Source of the DNA: Temnopleurus reevesii
Lineage: Eukaryota; Echinodermata; Echinoidea; Temnopleuroida; Temnopleuridae
Assembly (NCBI GenBank): GCA_036244855.1
Contig: BQKZ01000492.1
Coordinates: 47,713-79,805, forward strand
Reading direction: 5' to 3'
Length of the DNA: 32,093 bases
Numbering within the stretch: position 1 is the stretch's first letter; every line of letters starts with the position of its first letter. Positions 1 to 11,029 of the stretch are shown piece after piece. Under the pieces are notes generated by a model that saw only the letters and a list, made by a program, of their open reading frames with translations, was not told the origin of the DNA and ran no database searches. The position numbers were made by a program, and so were the translations under genes.

Positions 1-690
1 CCCCCAAACCCACGCACAAATCTGCAAACACAGAACTGCTAGTTGCAGCGTATCTTGAAGGCAACTTAAAAACATCAAACAAATTATATCACTGTCTTTT
101 CTTAAAGCATTTAAAAGCCTCAAACAGTATAGTCTGATACTGGAATTCTCACTGTTCACAACCCATAGAATCCATGGGATCACATATGCTGAAAATTTTT
201 GTAAAGACCAGTGGCCATGACGAGCAATTGTTTGTGATGTTTTACCCTGGATCTTGAAAGCAAAGTTTCTGGCTACAGCGAAATAAGAAGTTGTAAGTTA
301 AGTAGTGACCAAGCTACAATGATTCAAACACAATTCACCCTATAATTAGATTGAACTGAATAATCTTCCTAGATAGAATAAGCATGTGTCCACAGACCTG
401 AACCCATTCCAGTCAACATCAACAACAAATGTGAGAAGTCTGCAAACTAGACTAGGCCAAAGGTAAACTGCAAGGTATACTAGGAGCTCCACTGGTTGAA
501 GAAACATCTGGTTTGTAAAATGCAACCCTCAAATCAAGGAGGACCAAACTCAAACCAGCTGAGAACAATTTGAATTGTAAAACCCCTTGGCAGGATTTGC
601 CCTTGCCTATGTGTATGATACACTATTCAGAAGGGACCAAAAGGTCCATGATCATTGAACTGTCATTCTTCGGGCCACAATTTCATTACA
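1..690. other. Intronic sequence without recognisable features
   Basis: This is AT-rich sequence downstream of the last visible FNDC3 exon, presumably the next intron. I see no exon, repeat or RNA gene. Confidence 0.5.
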
Positions 691-1010
691 TTAAAAGGGA
701 ATTTTAACCCCAGACTTTAATATGCTAAGTGAACAAAGAAAAATATGACAATTGAACTGAAAAATTACGCAGAATTGGATGATCCAGTCAAACGTTATGA
801 ATTCTTATACTGTAAGTTTTTATTTACACCCTGCATGGGCTCCTTGAGTTTGCCAACCTACAAGAACAAAATGGCTGCCAACTCACCATTCACGTTATAC
901 AAAGAATTTCATATTTTATTCTTTTTGCAGAAAAAAAAACTTTTACTTTGTTCTTGTTCAAGAAGTACAATATGGACACATTGATTCGGTGCATGCATTT
1001 TGGAATGAAT
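691..1010 (+). mobile_element. TTAA-type non-autonomous element, fragment
   Basis: It starts at TTAA (691-694) followed by AAGGGAA. The reverse complement of 30640-30876 aligns to it along most of its length. Both contain AAAGAAAAATA, an AACTGAAAA block, GTTATGAATT, GGGCTCCTT and ACAAAATGGCTGCCAAC in the same order. I cannot place the far end. A further block at about 965-1020 matches 30580-30645 in the same orientation, so parts of the two copies are rearranged relative to each other. Confidence 0.6.
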
Positions 1011-1369
1011 CTTGTTGATTTGTTCTCTACTTTGCTTTAAGATTGTTGTTTAGCTGTTCAGAACATAGTGAATCACAACCATGGTTATTTTCCTACATTA
1101 CATATACATGTAGATGTACTGACCTAATCCCCAAACTTTGGATGTTGTGAACAGCCCTCACGTGACCCTCACAAGACCCTCAAGGTTACCCCTCTTGGCT
1201 CATCCCCCAGCGTTTCGATCTCACGTCCAATGTTAATCCTAACATTTGATGACATATCAATAACACACGGCATGTCTCACGCTGTCTCACTAACTATAAC
1301 AACTCAGGCCCACACATGTAGCGCAGTTGAAAGATGCAAGGTCAATTCCAGCTTTAATTTCAATGATTT

Positions 1370-2490
1370 TTGTAATTTATATGATTTCTTACCATCATTT
1401 TGCTCCTTTTTTCGATACCTGTCCATACTCAAACTCTAGTTTCTATGATTTTATACCACTATTTTGCTCCTTTTTAAACCCGTTCATATTCGAGCTCAAA
1501 TTTCTTGATTTTGTACCATCATTTTGCTCCTTTTTCTAAACCTGTTCATAATCAAGCTCTAATTTCTATGATTATACAAGATTATTTTACTCCTTTGTCT
1601 ATACCTGTTCATATTCGAACTCTAATTTCTATGATTTTCATAATTTCTCTGATTTTGTACCATTATTTTGCTCCTTTTTTCTATGTACCTGTTCTGTATT
1701 CAAGCGCTAATTTCCATGACTTTGTACCAATATTTTGATCCTTTTTTTTTAAACCTGTTCATAATCAAGCTCTAATTTTGATGATTTTACAACATTATTT
1801 TGCTCCTTTGTCTATACCTGATCATATTCAAGCTCTAATTTCCATGACTTTGTACCATCATTTTACTCCTTTTTCTAAACCTGTTCATATTCAAGCTCTA
1901 ATTTATATGATTTTCCTACCATTATTTTGCTCCTTTTTCTAAACCTGTTCATATTCAAGCTCTAATTTATAGGATTTTATACCATTATTTTGCTCATTTG
2001 TCTAAACCTGTTCATATTCAAGCTCTAATTTATATGATTTTCCTACCATTATTTTGCTCCTTTTTTAAACCTGTTCATATTCAAGCTCTAATTTATATGA
2101 TTTTCCTACCATTATTTTGCTCCTTTTTCTAAACCTGTTCATATTCGTGCTATAATTTCTANTTCATGTTCAAGCTCTAATTTCCATGACTTTGTACCAA
2201 TATTTGCTCCTTTTTTTTTTATACCTGTTCAGGTTCGAGCTCAAATTTCTATGATTTTATACCATTAATTTGCTCCTTTTTTAAAACCTGTTCATATTCA
2301 AGCTCTAATTTCCATGACTTTGGACCAATATTTTGCTCCTTTTTCTTAACCTGTTCATATTCGAGCTCTAATTTCTATGACTTTGTACCAATATTTTGCT
2401 CCGTTTTTCTTTAAAACCTGTTCATATTCGAGCTCTAATTTCTATGATTTTGTACTATTATTTTTCTCCTTTTTCTAAACCTATTAATAT
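1370..2490. repeat. Minisatellite, ~63-bp unit, about 17 copies
   Basis: This is an imperfect tandem array. Each unit contains CCTGTTCATATTCAAGCTC, then TAATTTCTATGATTT, a TACCATTATTTTGCTCC block and a short T run. Units are roughly 55-66 bp and differ by substitutions and T-run length. An N at 2162 interrupts one unit. Short open frames across it (rich in Phe, Ile, Ser and Tyr) are by-products of the repeat. Confidence 0.9.
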
Positions 2491-2499
2491 TCAATACCA

Positions 2500-2960
2500 A
2501 TAATACGATGTGTGAGAAAGCAACAGCATAGTTGGCCATGGAAACATTGTCATAGACAATGATATTAGATAGCTTTCGCAAGACTCGCAAAGAGCACGGG
2601 GCAAATAAATATCCACGGGTCGTGTGCAAAATTCCCCGTTTCCAATAGCAACAGCGGTGTCAGTAATATTGTGCTGAATTTTACAACGGTTGTGACCCAA
2701 AATAGCGTCCATTCTAGATTTCACGACGTGAGATGCTCGCGATCGCCCGCAGCCAATCAGCGCGCTAGTCTTCTCAGGAGATTTTCGTATTCGCATTCCG
2801 CGCGAAATCTTGACAGAGAGGGAAATCCCGTAAAATGACGTCATCCATGCAATTCTGTGCTCCCGTCATGCAAAATTGCGAAACAAGAGATTCGCATCAC
2901 AACGACCGGTGTACGGGGACGGTAACAGCTGATTGATAACGGTCCCGTCGTCATACCTCC
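2500..2960. promoter_or_regulatory. Promoter- or enhancer-like island with X-box, CCAAT, E2F and CRE motifs
   Basis: This is a non-repetitive, CpG-containing stretch in AT-rich surroundings. It contains two RFX X-box-like sites (2531-2545 and 2638-2652), a CCAAT box (2751-2760), a GCGCGAAA E2F-like site (2800-2807) and a perfect TGACGTCA CRE (2836-2843), all within about 310 bp. That combination is typical of promoters. No first exon is visible on either strand nearby. It could be an internal FNDC3 promoter, an enhancer or the promoter of a non-coding RNA. Function is inferred from motifs only. Confidence 0.4.
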
Positions 2961-3296
2961 GTCGCCTTGCGAAAAGTCGTTATTGCAGATATTGAGACGT
3001 ATTTACAGTTTCTATCCGCAACCATGTGATCAATGGTTTATGTAATGATTCTACAATTTGTCTGTATTATTCATGATCAAAAATCACAATCATTTCAGTG
3101 CTATGTACTGAGCACATCTAATTCTCGGCAGAGTTGCACAAGAATCCATGATGATTCCAATGCATTTATCATTAAATACAAACTTGTCTTTTTCATGCCA
3201 CATGGCATTCGAAAACTGCCTTGACAATATCAATAGAAAGGCAATCGAAAAAGAGTAAACCTTTCACATAACATTCTAATTTGGGGGTACTGTATC

Positions 3297-3372
3297 ATGA
3301 TCTAGTGGTTATGTCTATGGGTCGAGGCACCCAAGGTTCAGGATTCATATCCCAGTATGGGATTGATACGGC
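3297..3372 (+). mobile_element. Decayed tRNA-derived SINE head
   Basis: It contains an A-box-like TGATCTAGTGG at about 3298-3308, and a degenerate B-box region with GGATTCATATCCCAG about 45 bp later. The spacing fits a tRNA-derived pol III promoter. It is too diverged to be a functional tRNA gene. Confidence 0.4.
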
Positions 3373-3434
3373 AATAAATCAATATATTCTTGCTTCTCTT
3401 CATCCAGGAATAAACAAATACTGAACCTCATGAT

Positions 3435-3625
3435 TGTTTGTACTGTTGAGCGCGACAAAAAAAGTTGCAAAAGTTACGATCAATTGCAAGTTGCAATTCA
3501 TCAGCATGAGCAAATCAAAAAGCATTTTTCATGAGCATCTTGCCACAGGCGCTCAGAGAACACAGATGAAAATGCAGGTTTCAATTTACAACATGAATTG
3601 TAATAAATTGCAACTTTCTAGCAAC
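3435..3625. mobile_element. Decayed copy related to the 14.1-kb inverted-repeat element
   Basis: It contains AAAGTTGCAAAAGTTACGAT, AATTGCAAGTTGCAATTCAT and, near the other end, AATTGCAACTTTCTAGCAAC. The same words occur in the element at 14105-14283. The arms are imperfect inverted repeats of each other. It ends only about 35 bp below the FNDC3 splice donor at 3660. Confidence 0.5.
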
Positions 3626-3660
3626 AATGGTGGAATTTCTCATCATTCTTGGAGACTTAC

Positions 3661-3892
3661 CTGTAAATGGTTCCTGGACTACTGTTCTTGGCCTTATCCA
3701 GGACCTTGAGTTCGTAGCTGATGGACGCTGGGTCGATGCCGTGGTCCTCATAGAAGTCTTCGTCCCCCTGTCCCGTGGGGTAGGGTTCTGGCATCGACCA
3801 CCTGACCGTAGCTGACCTCGCTGTGATCTGCTCCACCTCAGGTGGCTGGATGCTGGAGAGGAGATCCTTGAGTCTCTTTACTTGAGGGTTTT
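3661..3892 (-). CDS. FNDC3: FNDC3 exon entering the first fibronectin type III domain
   Basis: The exon is 232 nt, starting in phase 1 and ending after two bases of a codon. The acceptor is a strong polypyrimidine tract ending TTTCCAG, and the donor is GTAAGT. Joined to the previous exon it reads ENPQVKRLKDLLSSIQPPEV, comparable to the FNDC3A stretch around EALLSNIVKPV just before Fn3 repeat 1. ITARSATVRWSMPEP follows, which is the Fn3 A-to-B strand pattern with the core tryptophan, parallel to ARTVVLTWSPP in FNDC3A. An acidic insert (GQGDEDFYEDHGID) lies where vertebrates have a short variable loop. ISYELKVLD is the C strand, with the conserved aromatic residue. The second half of the domain must lie beyond position 1. 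I checked 1-3650 for it and found nothing convincing. Confidence 0.87.
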
Positions 3893-4074
3893 CTGGAAAG
3901 TAAAAAAAATAATAAAGAGAACAATTAGTACAAGTGACTCACAATCTTAGTAGCAGATCTGATAGACTATCTTGGCCTATATGATTTCTTCTTTTTTGTA
4001 GGAGAAAAAAAATTATAGAATAATATACAAGAATGTTCTTTCTTTTTCTGCTATTTCATCGCATAAGGACATAC

Positions 4075-4540
4075 CATCGTTATGTGTTATGCGCTACACA
4101 AGAACTGAATATTATTAATTGACTATTGACTATAAAGGTCCAAATATATGGAACTCTCTTCCACCGGATATAAAACAGGCATTATCTTTAAATTCTTTTA
4201 TCAAAATCCAAACTCAAACAATATTTTTTAGCTCATTTTGATTAATTAACATCCCTTTCATAATTTACATATTAATTTTTCAGTACAAGTTTTAATATTC
4301 AGAATAGCTGGGGCTGCCCTGACAGAGCCACTTTGGTTTTTATAGCAGTTCCCATTTCATTTTCGTTATAAATGTTATTTACATACTGCATGTGTTGTCC
4401 TCCTATCTTTCATTCTACTTTTTTCCTCTTCAATTTACTGTCTTGTTGATTGTTTATATGTATTTTATTGTATTTATTTTGTTTATGTGTTATATTTTAA
4501 CGAAATTGAATAAACGCATTTGAATTTGAATTAATGGACA
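4075..4540 (+). mobile_element. 5'-truncated LINE: reverse transcriptase C-terminus and 3' UTR
   Basis: On the plus strand, about 4129-4239 translates to YKGPNIWNSLPPDIKQALSL and continues through SFIKIQ to a stop. The GP.IWNSLP motif followed by LNSF is the usual end of the ORF2 protein in many animal non-LTR retrotransposons. A stop just upstream shows decay. A ~270-bp AT-rich 3' UTR follows, with an AATAAA-type signal at about 4509 and a GAATTTGAATT terminus. The rest of the protein is absent, as expected for 5' truncation. The clade (CR1, RTE or Jockey-like) cannot be told. Confidence 0.7.
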
Positions 4541-5394
4541 CAAAATTTTGTTTCCATTTCAAATCATGGGGTTTCAGGAGATGAAAAAATGACAACACAA
4601 TAAGTGCTATGATGAAGTCTGTTCAAAGTTAGTCTTCGACAACTTTTTTAAAAGCCTGGAGTAGAGCAGTATATTTTTTTACAAAATCATGCAAATGCAC
4701 CAAACAGAAAAAAAATTGTTCTAATCAGGTAATTGTTTCAGTACGTTTCACTATTTGTGAAGCGTAATTTGGTGAAATTGCCCATTCTTTTAACTTCTAA
4801 AAATAAATAGATATTTGGATAACATAACAACGAGAGATCCAAATGTTAGATCTTCATATTAATGGATAGTTATTAGCTGATGCCTTTGGGGTAAATAAAC
4901 TTGTTTCCAACATTGTGAATGAACAACAACATGATTGACAACATCACCGTAAGCAGTATATTATTAGACAAATCAATATTATTCCAAAAGAAGATTCGCT
5001 TTTCATCCCCATTCACGCGCATCCTACGTACATCACATGTATATTAAACCCGCATTTTTCCAGCGAGTTAATCAATCCCTTTCCATATAAAGTAGTGGTA
5101 CGACACACATAACCTCAAGTCAAACTCTCAATTTGATAATGAGACCGGTGCCATAGATACATCAGAAAGGCCTAAGCAACACAAAGCTGTCGTTACCAAG
5201 GTAAAGAAACAATGACCACCATTTTATGCGATTAGGAATTTTCTATTATTATTCCTCATCTTCCTTTTTAGACTGAGGCAATCTCCGAAGAGATAAGGAA
5301 TTATTGGATTGCCCCAGCCAATTTCAGTATGAAAAAAATATGTGAATACATGCTATTGACACTACATGTATAATCATGTATAATCACGTGGAGG

Positions 5395-5618
5395 CGCCTA
5401 TTTCCTTCAGCAAGAAATTCATCCACATTGTGCTGCACTCAACCCAGGTGAGGTGAACAGGTACCTAGCAGGAATATTTATTCTTTGAAATGCCAAATAC
5501 ACTGTGAATGGCTGCCGGGCTAAAGCCAGGGTAATAATAATGTAAAGCGCCTTGAGCACTCAGCAGAGTGGATACGTGCGCTATATAAATTGCATCATCA
5601 TCTATTATTATTATCAAA
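5395..5618 (+). mobile_element. SINE, 5'-truncated copy
   Basis: It matches the body of the SINE at 10412-10695: TTTCCTTCAGCAAGAAATT, ATCCACATTGTGCTGCA, CAACCCAGGTGAGGTGAA, a GCGCTATATAAAT block and an ATT-repeat tail. The tRNA-like head is missing, and the middle has diverged. Confidence 0.8.
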
Positions 5619-7076
5619 ACACACTTTATATTCTGCTTCAATAACTTCTGAACCAGTGTTGTAGAAAATATGCCTGATACTTTGGCAGAAAAGGGGTAAA
5701 AATCAACGCAAAAATCTGACCATATCATGTCACAATTTGCTGCTTTACACAAGGAATTTCCAAAAAGTGAATACAATCACTAAAAATATAACAAAATCTT
5801 TAAATTGGCAACATAGTTTAAGAGTTCAAAATCACTGCTTACTATGCAAATTGGCAACTCTTTAGATTAACCTGCTTTTCAGCAAAGGGGAGTCATTTTC
5901 GTAAACTTGTACTTCATGAAAATATAGGAAAAAATAGAGAAAAAACATATCATTACCAATTTATAGGAGAAGTAGTGATCGGATTAATTTAAGTGGTCCG
6001 GATAAACATTTTCACGCTAATGACGACGCTCATAAGACAACCCTGGTGGTAATTAATATAATAAGGTGGTGTATCTTGCGGTTATTCTCTGACAGCTACT
6101 TGTGGGTAGAAGTTCTCGGAATGGAAATAACAGATTAGTTTAGAAGAAAGCTCACATCCTGGAAAGACTTTGATAAGTCTTTTGAAAACATTGAAATGTT
6201 TTAAAAGCAGCGTATTGCATAAAATAGAATGTTGTATGCATGTACATTGCTTCAAAAAGTAAAAAGGATTCAAGGTACTCTCAGCTATTAAAATAAGAGA
6301 GACCTCATTTTTTTTAGAATATAATACAAGATCATGGCACAATGTCTTGTCAGGGTGCATGAAAATACTTTGAATATTCAGTTTTTCAACAAAAAAGGGT
6401 TCATGATCTGAGGCGTTTATGACAGCTTCAGGGAAATAGGTTCTCACGTGAGAATCCCCTATTTGGGTAATCAACCAACCATGAATCCAAGTCCATTTGC
6501 ATAACATTGAAACATTGTTAACTTTAAAACAAATATGTACTTCAATGAATTCTAGCCAATCCCCAGTATGCTCTACTGAGTACCCAATTGTTTATATTTA
6601 CAGTGAATGATTCAGTTGACCAATTAATATAAGTTTGGAGTATACTGCAAAAGCACTTTGCATCAAAAGATTGTTTCAATGATGAATATGCATGAGCTAT
6701 TCGTAATGGGAAGGCATACATTTCATTGGAACCACATTTGGGCCAAAATGAGTTTACAAAAGTATCCTAAGCTCAAGCCAGCCTGAGACAGCATTACACA
6801 TACTGTACTGTAGCTCCAAAATATTGTGCCAATTTTTGTTCTGAATATGGATCTTTGTGTGATCGGTGTGAAAAGGGTCCGAGATTACTTATAATGTAAA
6901 AAACCTACAGCTGGAAAGATGGCTATCAATTTCACTACTATCGCATCATCAGGAAATCACTGTGTTCTGCGGTTTGCGATTGTATCAGCCGAATTGATGT
7001 CAATATTTATCACCTCCTTGTTGATTTCATTCCTTTGTCTTGAGTCAAGCTTACTTTATATATTCCAGGGGAAAGG

Positions 7077-7400
7077 GTCTGATTATGCAAATAATTCTTG
7101 CATAAGTATGGAAATGAGTTAAGACAAAAAATAAGATCTGAAGGTGACATGCCATATCAACTTGAGAAAGTCTTGTATAGGATTTGCAATGAGTTTATAA
7201 AAGAATGATCAAAATAAGTTTGATTCAGCAAAATAAAATCTGATTATGCAAATATTCTTGCAGAAGTATGGAAATGAGCTAATTAAAAAGTGATCTAAAA
7301 GTGATATCTTATATCAACTTTAGAAAGTCTTGTATAGGTTTTGAAATGAGTTTAAAAAATGATTTTGCAGGAAGTGCTATAATATCTCTTGATTAAAAGA
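7077..7400. repeat. Tandem duplication, ~162-bp period
   Basis: TCTGATTATGCAAAT occurs at about 7078 and again at about 7240. Both are followed by ATTCTTGCA, AAGTATGGAAATGAG, TATCAACTT.AGAAAGTC and TTGTATAGG.TTT in the same order. Each copy carries the octamer-like ATGCAAAT, which could bind POU factors; that is inference. Confidence 0.75.
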
Positions 7401-7662
7401 GATCTTTCAATATCACCTTGAAAATGTATAATCATAAATTCAAGATTAAACGCATACCTGTAGCTTCAAATAGACTTCTAGTCATACATATCTTTCCAGA
7501 ATCAAGATCTCCAACAAATGTCTGAAGTGACCATCAGCTAATTCAATGCAAATTACAATGCAAGTCTTTCATAAGTATGAGAATGATAATTTTACAGGAA
7601 CTTTTGTTACACAAAAACAGCAAATTTTCATGTACTTCAAATTTCAGCTCCTACAGTAGCAT

Positions 7663-8195
7663 TTAAAAGAAGAGTCTACCCAAAATTATATTTCTTCAAC
7701 AGGAGAAGAAAAAATAGGTGAACAGAACAAAAAAAGTTTGTGGAAAATTGGACAACTAATAAGAGAGTTGTGAATGTTAGAGTATTTAGACAAATTAGCA
7801 ACTGATGACGTCACAGGTGCACAACTGACCATCTATTACATTCATATCAATGTTATAAAATGTTACTCTTTTCCCCAAAAATATGATTTCCTAAAAACTT
7901 TAACCCTAACATATCTTTATGATAGATATGTAGATCCACTATTTGAATGTGTACATTCATACATACTTTGTAACTTTCTGTGAAAATAATAAATTTTGCA
8001 CCATATAGCCCATGATGTCATCAAATTGGCAGCATCTCTGGAAATTTCCACTGATTTGACCATTTTTTCAAATCTTTAAACATTCACAACTTTTTTATCA
8101 CTTGTCCGATTTTCTTCAAACTTTTTTTGTTTTCCTCACCAATTTGTTCTGCTTCTGTTAAAAAAATATAATTTTGGGGTAGATTCCTCATTTAA
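7663..8195. mobile_element. MITE with long inverted arms, TTAA-flanked (copy A)
   Basis: The element is bounded by TTAA at 7663-7666 and 8192-8195. The ends are inverted repeats: CTACCCAAAATTATATTT at the left pairs with TCTACCCCAAAATTATAT in the reverse complement of the right. Similarity between arms continues about 130 bp inward (AACAG, AAAAAAAGTTTG, AAATTGGACAA, GTTGTGAATGTT). It has no coding capacity. Copy B at 12088-12646 matches along nearly all its length. A perfect TGACGTCA lies at 7806-7813. TTAA targets suggest mobilisation by a piggyBac-type transposase; that is inference. Confidence 0.8.
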
Positions 8196-8250
8196 TAAAT
8201 TTCTGCTAACATATTTCAAAATAAATTAATAAGATCTCCGAGGATGCAAT

Positions 8251-8269
8251 AAAAAAAAAAAAAAAAAAA
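8251..8269. repeat. Poly-A run (19 A)
   Basis: This is a pure A run about 55 bp after the TTAA-flanked element. I see no retrotransposon body upstream of it. Confidence 0.7.
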
Positions 8270-8723
8270 CATCTCTATAAAATCAACGAGAGGAATAATT
8301 ACGTTCATAATTCCACGAATCTCATCAATCATATAGGCTAGATCAACCAAAAACATCCACCTGCCGTGCGAACTGTTTCATTTTGCGGACATTTCTTTTC
8401 CTGCCTTCTCTCATTATTTTCAGAAGCATCCTCAAATATCCTGTAATTCAGTCCAGACGATTTCCTTGTTTTCCCCCAAAAGCTGGTAAAGTAATATCAC
8501 ATCAGTATGGAACTCGGGTTACATGTATGTTGTTTTGGGAAAAAGTCTGTTGACATACTTTTCTGTACAAAACTGTGAACTCAAATTTATAATAAGATTA
8601 TATTCTGAATGTCACAGATCAAAATATAAAACAGGGGAAGTGGACTGTAGGACTATAATTTTCAGATATCTGAATTTAACACTCGAAATGGTAAAAAAAA
8701 TATTAATTATAATGCTAACAAAT

Positions 8724-8805
8724 TAACTTCCATGCATAAAGTAATAAAAGACTATTTAATATTCTAATACTTTAACATCCATGCATAAAGTAATAAAAGA
8801 CAATT
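8724..8805. repeat. Short tandem duplication, ~42-bp unit
   Basis: TCCATGCATAAAGTAATAAA appears at about 8729 and again at about 8779, each followed by AGAC and an AT-rich spacer. Confidence 0.8.
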
Positions 8806-9554
8806 CAAACAGCATAAAAGATTTTGTTTTAACCTCATTCATAGAAGGGGTCATACAGTAAAGTTTTAATCTTTGTATTGTGGGGACATGATATACATTT
8901 CAAATCTAAAAAATAACTCTTTCCTCCCACTTCAAGATGTTGGGAAAGGTCTACCAGAAACTTATTTTCCTTCTATTCATGGTCATTTTTCTATTTCCAA
9001 TTGTATCACAAATTTAATTGCATCATGCGATTGTCTGATTTGCCCTTCCAATGCAATCTCTATTCAATTAAAATATATCATTTCAATCTTACTCTTATCA
9101 TTTCATTCAAACTCTACTTTGTCTTCTGATGAATATTAAGTGGTTGATACAAAAACATATTTGCCGAACCTTGTCTAAAATGACAAGGTGACAAAAACAA
9201 GTGCATAAACGTGGGATAACCACCAGTGTCTCTTCCCAAAATAACGCTTTCCATCATGGAAAATATTTGTATTTAGAAAGCCTGTAGGGATAAACATCAT
9301 ATTTGTACACAATAGACATTGGGAGAGAGAGTGATATAAAATCAAGGTACACTTAGGTCATACGTGTATGTGGGTGATACAAAAGTCTTTGCTTTCCCAC
9401 TACATGAAATGAAAATACACGATAGTGGACACAGAAAGTGGGCAAAATAAAAAATTCCAACAATGGCTCGAGCAGACAAAATAAATTTCATTCCTCTCAT
9501 GAGCATCATAACTAACGCACCTACGTGCTTCAAAAAGAAATCATCATTATTATT

Positions 9555-9673
9555 TATTATTATGGGCAGAAGGGACAAAGGATTTGGACAAAGTAATCAA
9601 CGTGAGACCAGCCTTCACAAAACGATTCAAAATCCCGCCCCCCGCCCAAAAAAAAAAAAAAAAAAAAAAAAAA
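9555..9673. repeat. Fragment of the GGGACAAA family plus C/A tract
   Basis: AGAAGGGACAAAGGATTTGG followed by ACAAAGTAA matches sequences at about 30068 and 30377. It is followed by a C-rich stretch and 26 A at 9648-9673. The C/A tract may be a tail or simple low complexity. Confidence 0.5.
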
Positions 9674-9694
9674 TTACATATCTTTCAAAATTTT

Positions 9695-9870
9695 CGAAGG
9701 CTTATCCTAGGCTTGTCCAACATAGCAACAAGTAATGCATGCAAACTCTATTCTAATTATTGTAGTTCAATTGTTACTGACAGGTTAAGAAATAACACAG
9801 AATAATATTCGTTGGCAGGAATTGTGCATAAATTTGAATCTATCAGTACACCAATCTATTATTAAAAGGG
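9695..9870 (+). repeat. Dispersed repeat family D1, copy 1
   Basis: It contains GGCTTGTCCAACATAGCAAC, GTAGTTCAATTGTTACTGAC, GGTTAAGAAATA and GTGCATAAATTTGAA. The same ordered blocks occur at 13245-13425 and 20480-20645, and in part at 21140, 21570 and (reversed) 27790-27920. I do not recognise the family. Confidence 0.7.
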
Positions 9871-10411
9871 TAGTTTAAAAGTCAATGCATCTCCAGCTAC
9901 ATACATGTATTTCCTTTCAGTAAACCATCGCACTCTCCCGATATACAGCAGTCATGCTTTTCATGAAAATTCCTTCTTATTCTAATGGATTTGGGAAAGA
10001 AATATGTATTTGCCTAAAGAAAATTTATATATCCGCCAAAGGAAGTTTTGGCTATGTTTCTCTTTCCTTTTGTCGGTAATAAAGGCTCATTTTCAATGCA
10101 CTGGTAATTTGGTATAAAAACCTCTTCATTAGTTTAAAATTGTACATTTGTATTGGATAGAGTGGCCAGATGAGTCATAGGCAAACAAAAAAAAAGTTTA
10201 AAAAAATAGGAACATATGACTAAATCTCAACGGGACAATTCTTTTATTATATGATATCAACCTCTTTTGGTAGGAAAAAAAGGCATTGTAAAGATTCTGC
10301 TATGTGATGAAGAATTTGTCTATTGTAATAATAATTAGTAATAATTAAGGAGGTGGTAGTTATCAATGGTGAATTTTATTTTACTCTTTGTGGATGCATG
10401 TAGGTCATTTT

Positions 10412-10695
10412 GGAGGCATCATGGTGTAGTGGTTCTGACTCTCACCTTTCACCCCGAGGGTCGTAGGTTCGAATCCTAACCATGGCGTCAATTTCCTTCA
10501 GCAAGAAATTTATCCACATTGTGCTGCATTCAACCCAGGTGAGGTGAATGGGCACAGGTAGGAAGAAATTCCTTGAATGCAGTGAGCGCCGAATGGTAGC
10601 CATGCTATAGCCGGGTAATAATGCACAGAGTGTTTAGAAACACTTTGTATTAAAGCGCTATATAAATGTTGTGTATTATTATTAGTATTATTAAT
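10412..10695 (+). mobile_element. tRNA-derived SINE, full-length copy
   Basis: The head has a good A box, TGGTGTAGTGG (10422-10432), and a perfect B box, GGTTCGAATCC (10466-10476), at tRNA-like spacing. A ~200-bp unrelated body follows (CTTCAGCAAGAAATTTATCC, CAACCCAGGTGAGGTGAATG, GCGCTATATAAATG), ending in ATT repeats. The body matches 5395-5618. It is an internal-promoter retroelement moved by LINE machinery. The intact boxes suggest a fairly young copy. Confidence 0.88.
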
Positions 10696-11029
10696 GTGAC
10701 CTTTGCCATTCCCCACATTTCTATTGATAATTTCTTTTGTGCTATGTAATTCGATTGTTCTGTTACATACACCATGTGTACTATTTGATTTGTGGGGAGC
10801 AAAATGAACTTGGCTGAAAACAAAATATATATATACATATATATATATATCTTGATTCTATCTAATCTTTTTTCAAAATTATATATTTTCTACATTATTT
10901 TTCATTTTCTCAACTCGATATAAGATTTTCTTTGTTTGTTTCTTTTGCTTTTGCATTTAAAAAAATAATTTGGAAGATTAATTCCAAGAATAATCATCTC
11001 TAACATAATGATTATTAACAGTAGATGAC

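Noticed and set aside
1370..2490. CRISPR-like array
   Set aside because: The units are contiguous and vary throughout, without constant repeats separated by unique spacers, and the genome is eukaryotic.
2491..2844. 117-residue minus-strand open frame in the promoter-like island
   Set aside because: It has no domain or homology that I recognise, and the DNA here is better explained as clustered binding motifs.
1..3650. Next FNDC3 exon (second half of Fn3 repeat 1)
   Set aside because: I searched the minus strand for a phase-2 acceptor followed by an Fn3 pattern and found none, so it presumably lies before the window.
6082..6507. 141-residue minus-strand open frame
   Set aside because: The base composition is the same as the surrounding intron, and there is no splice support and no recognisable motif.
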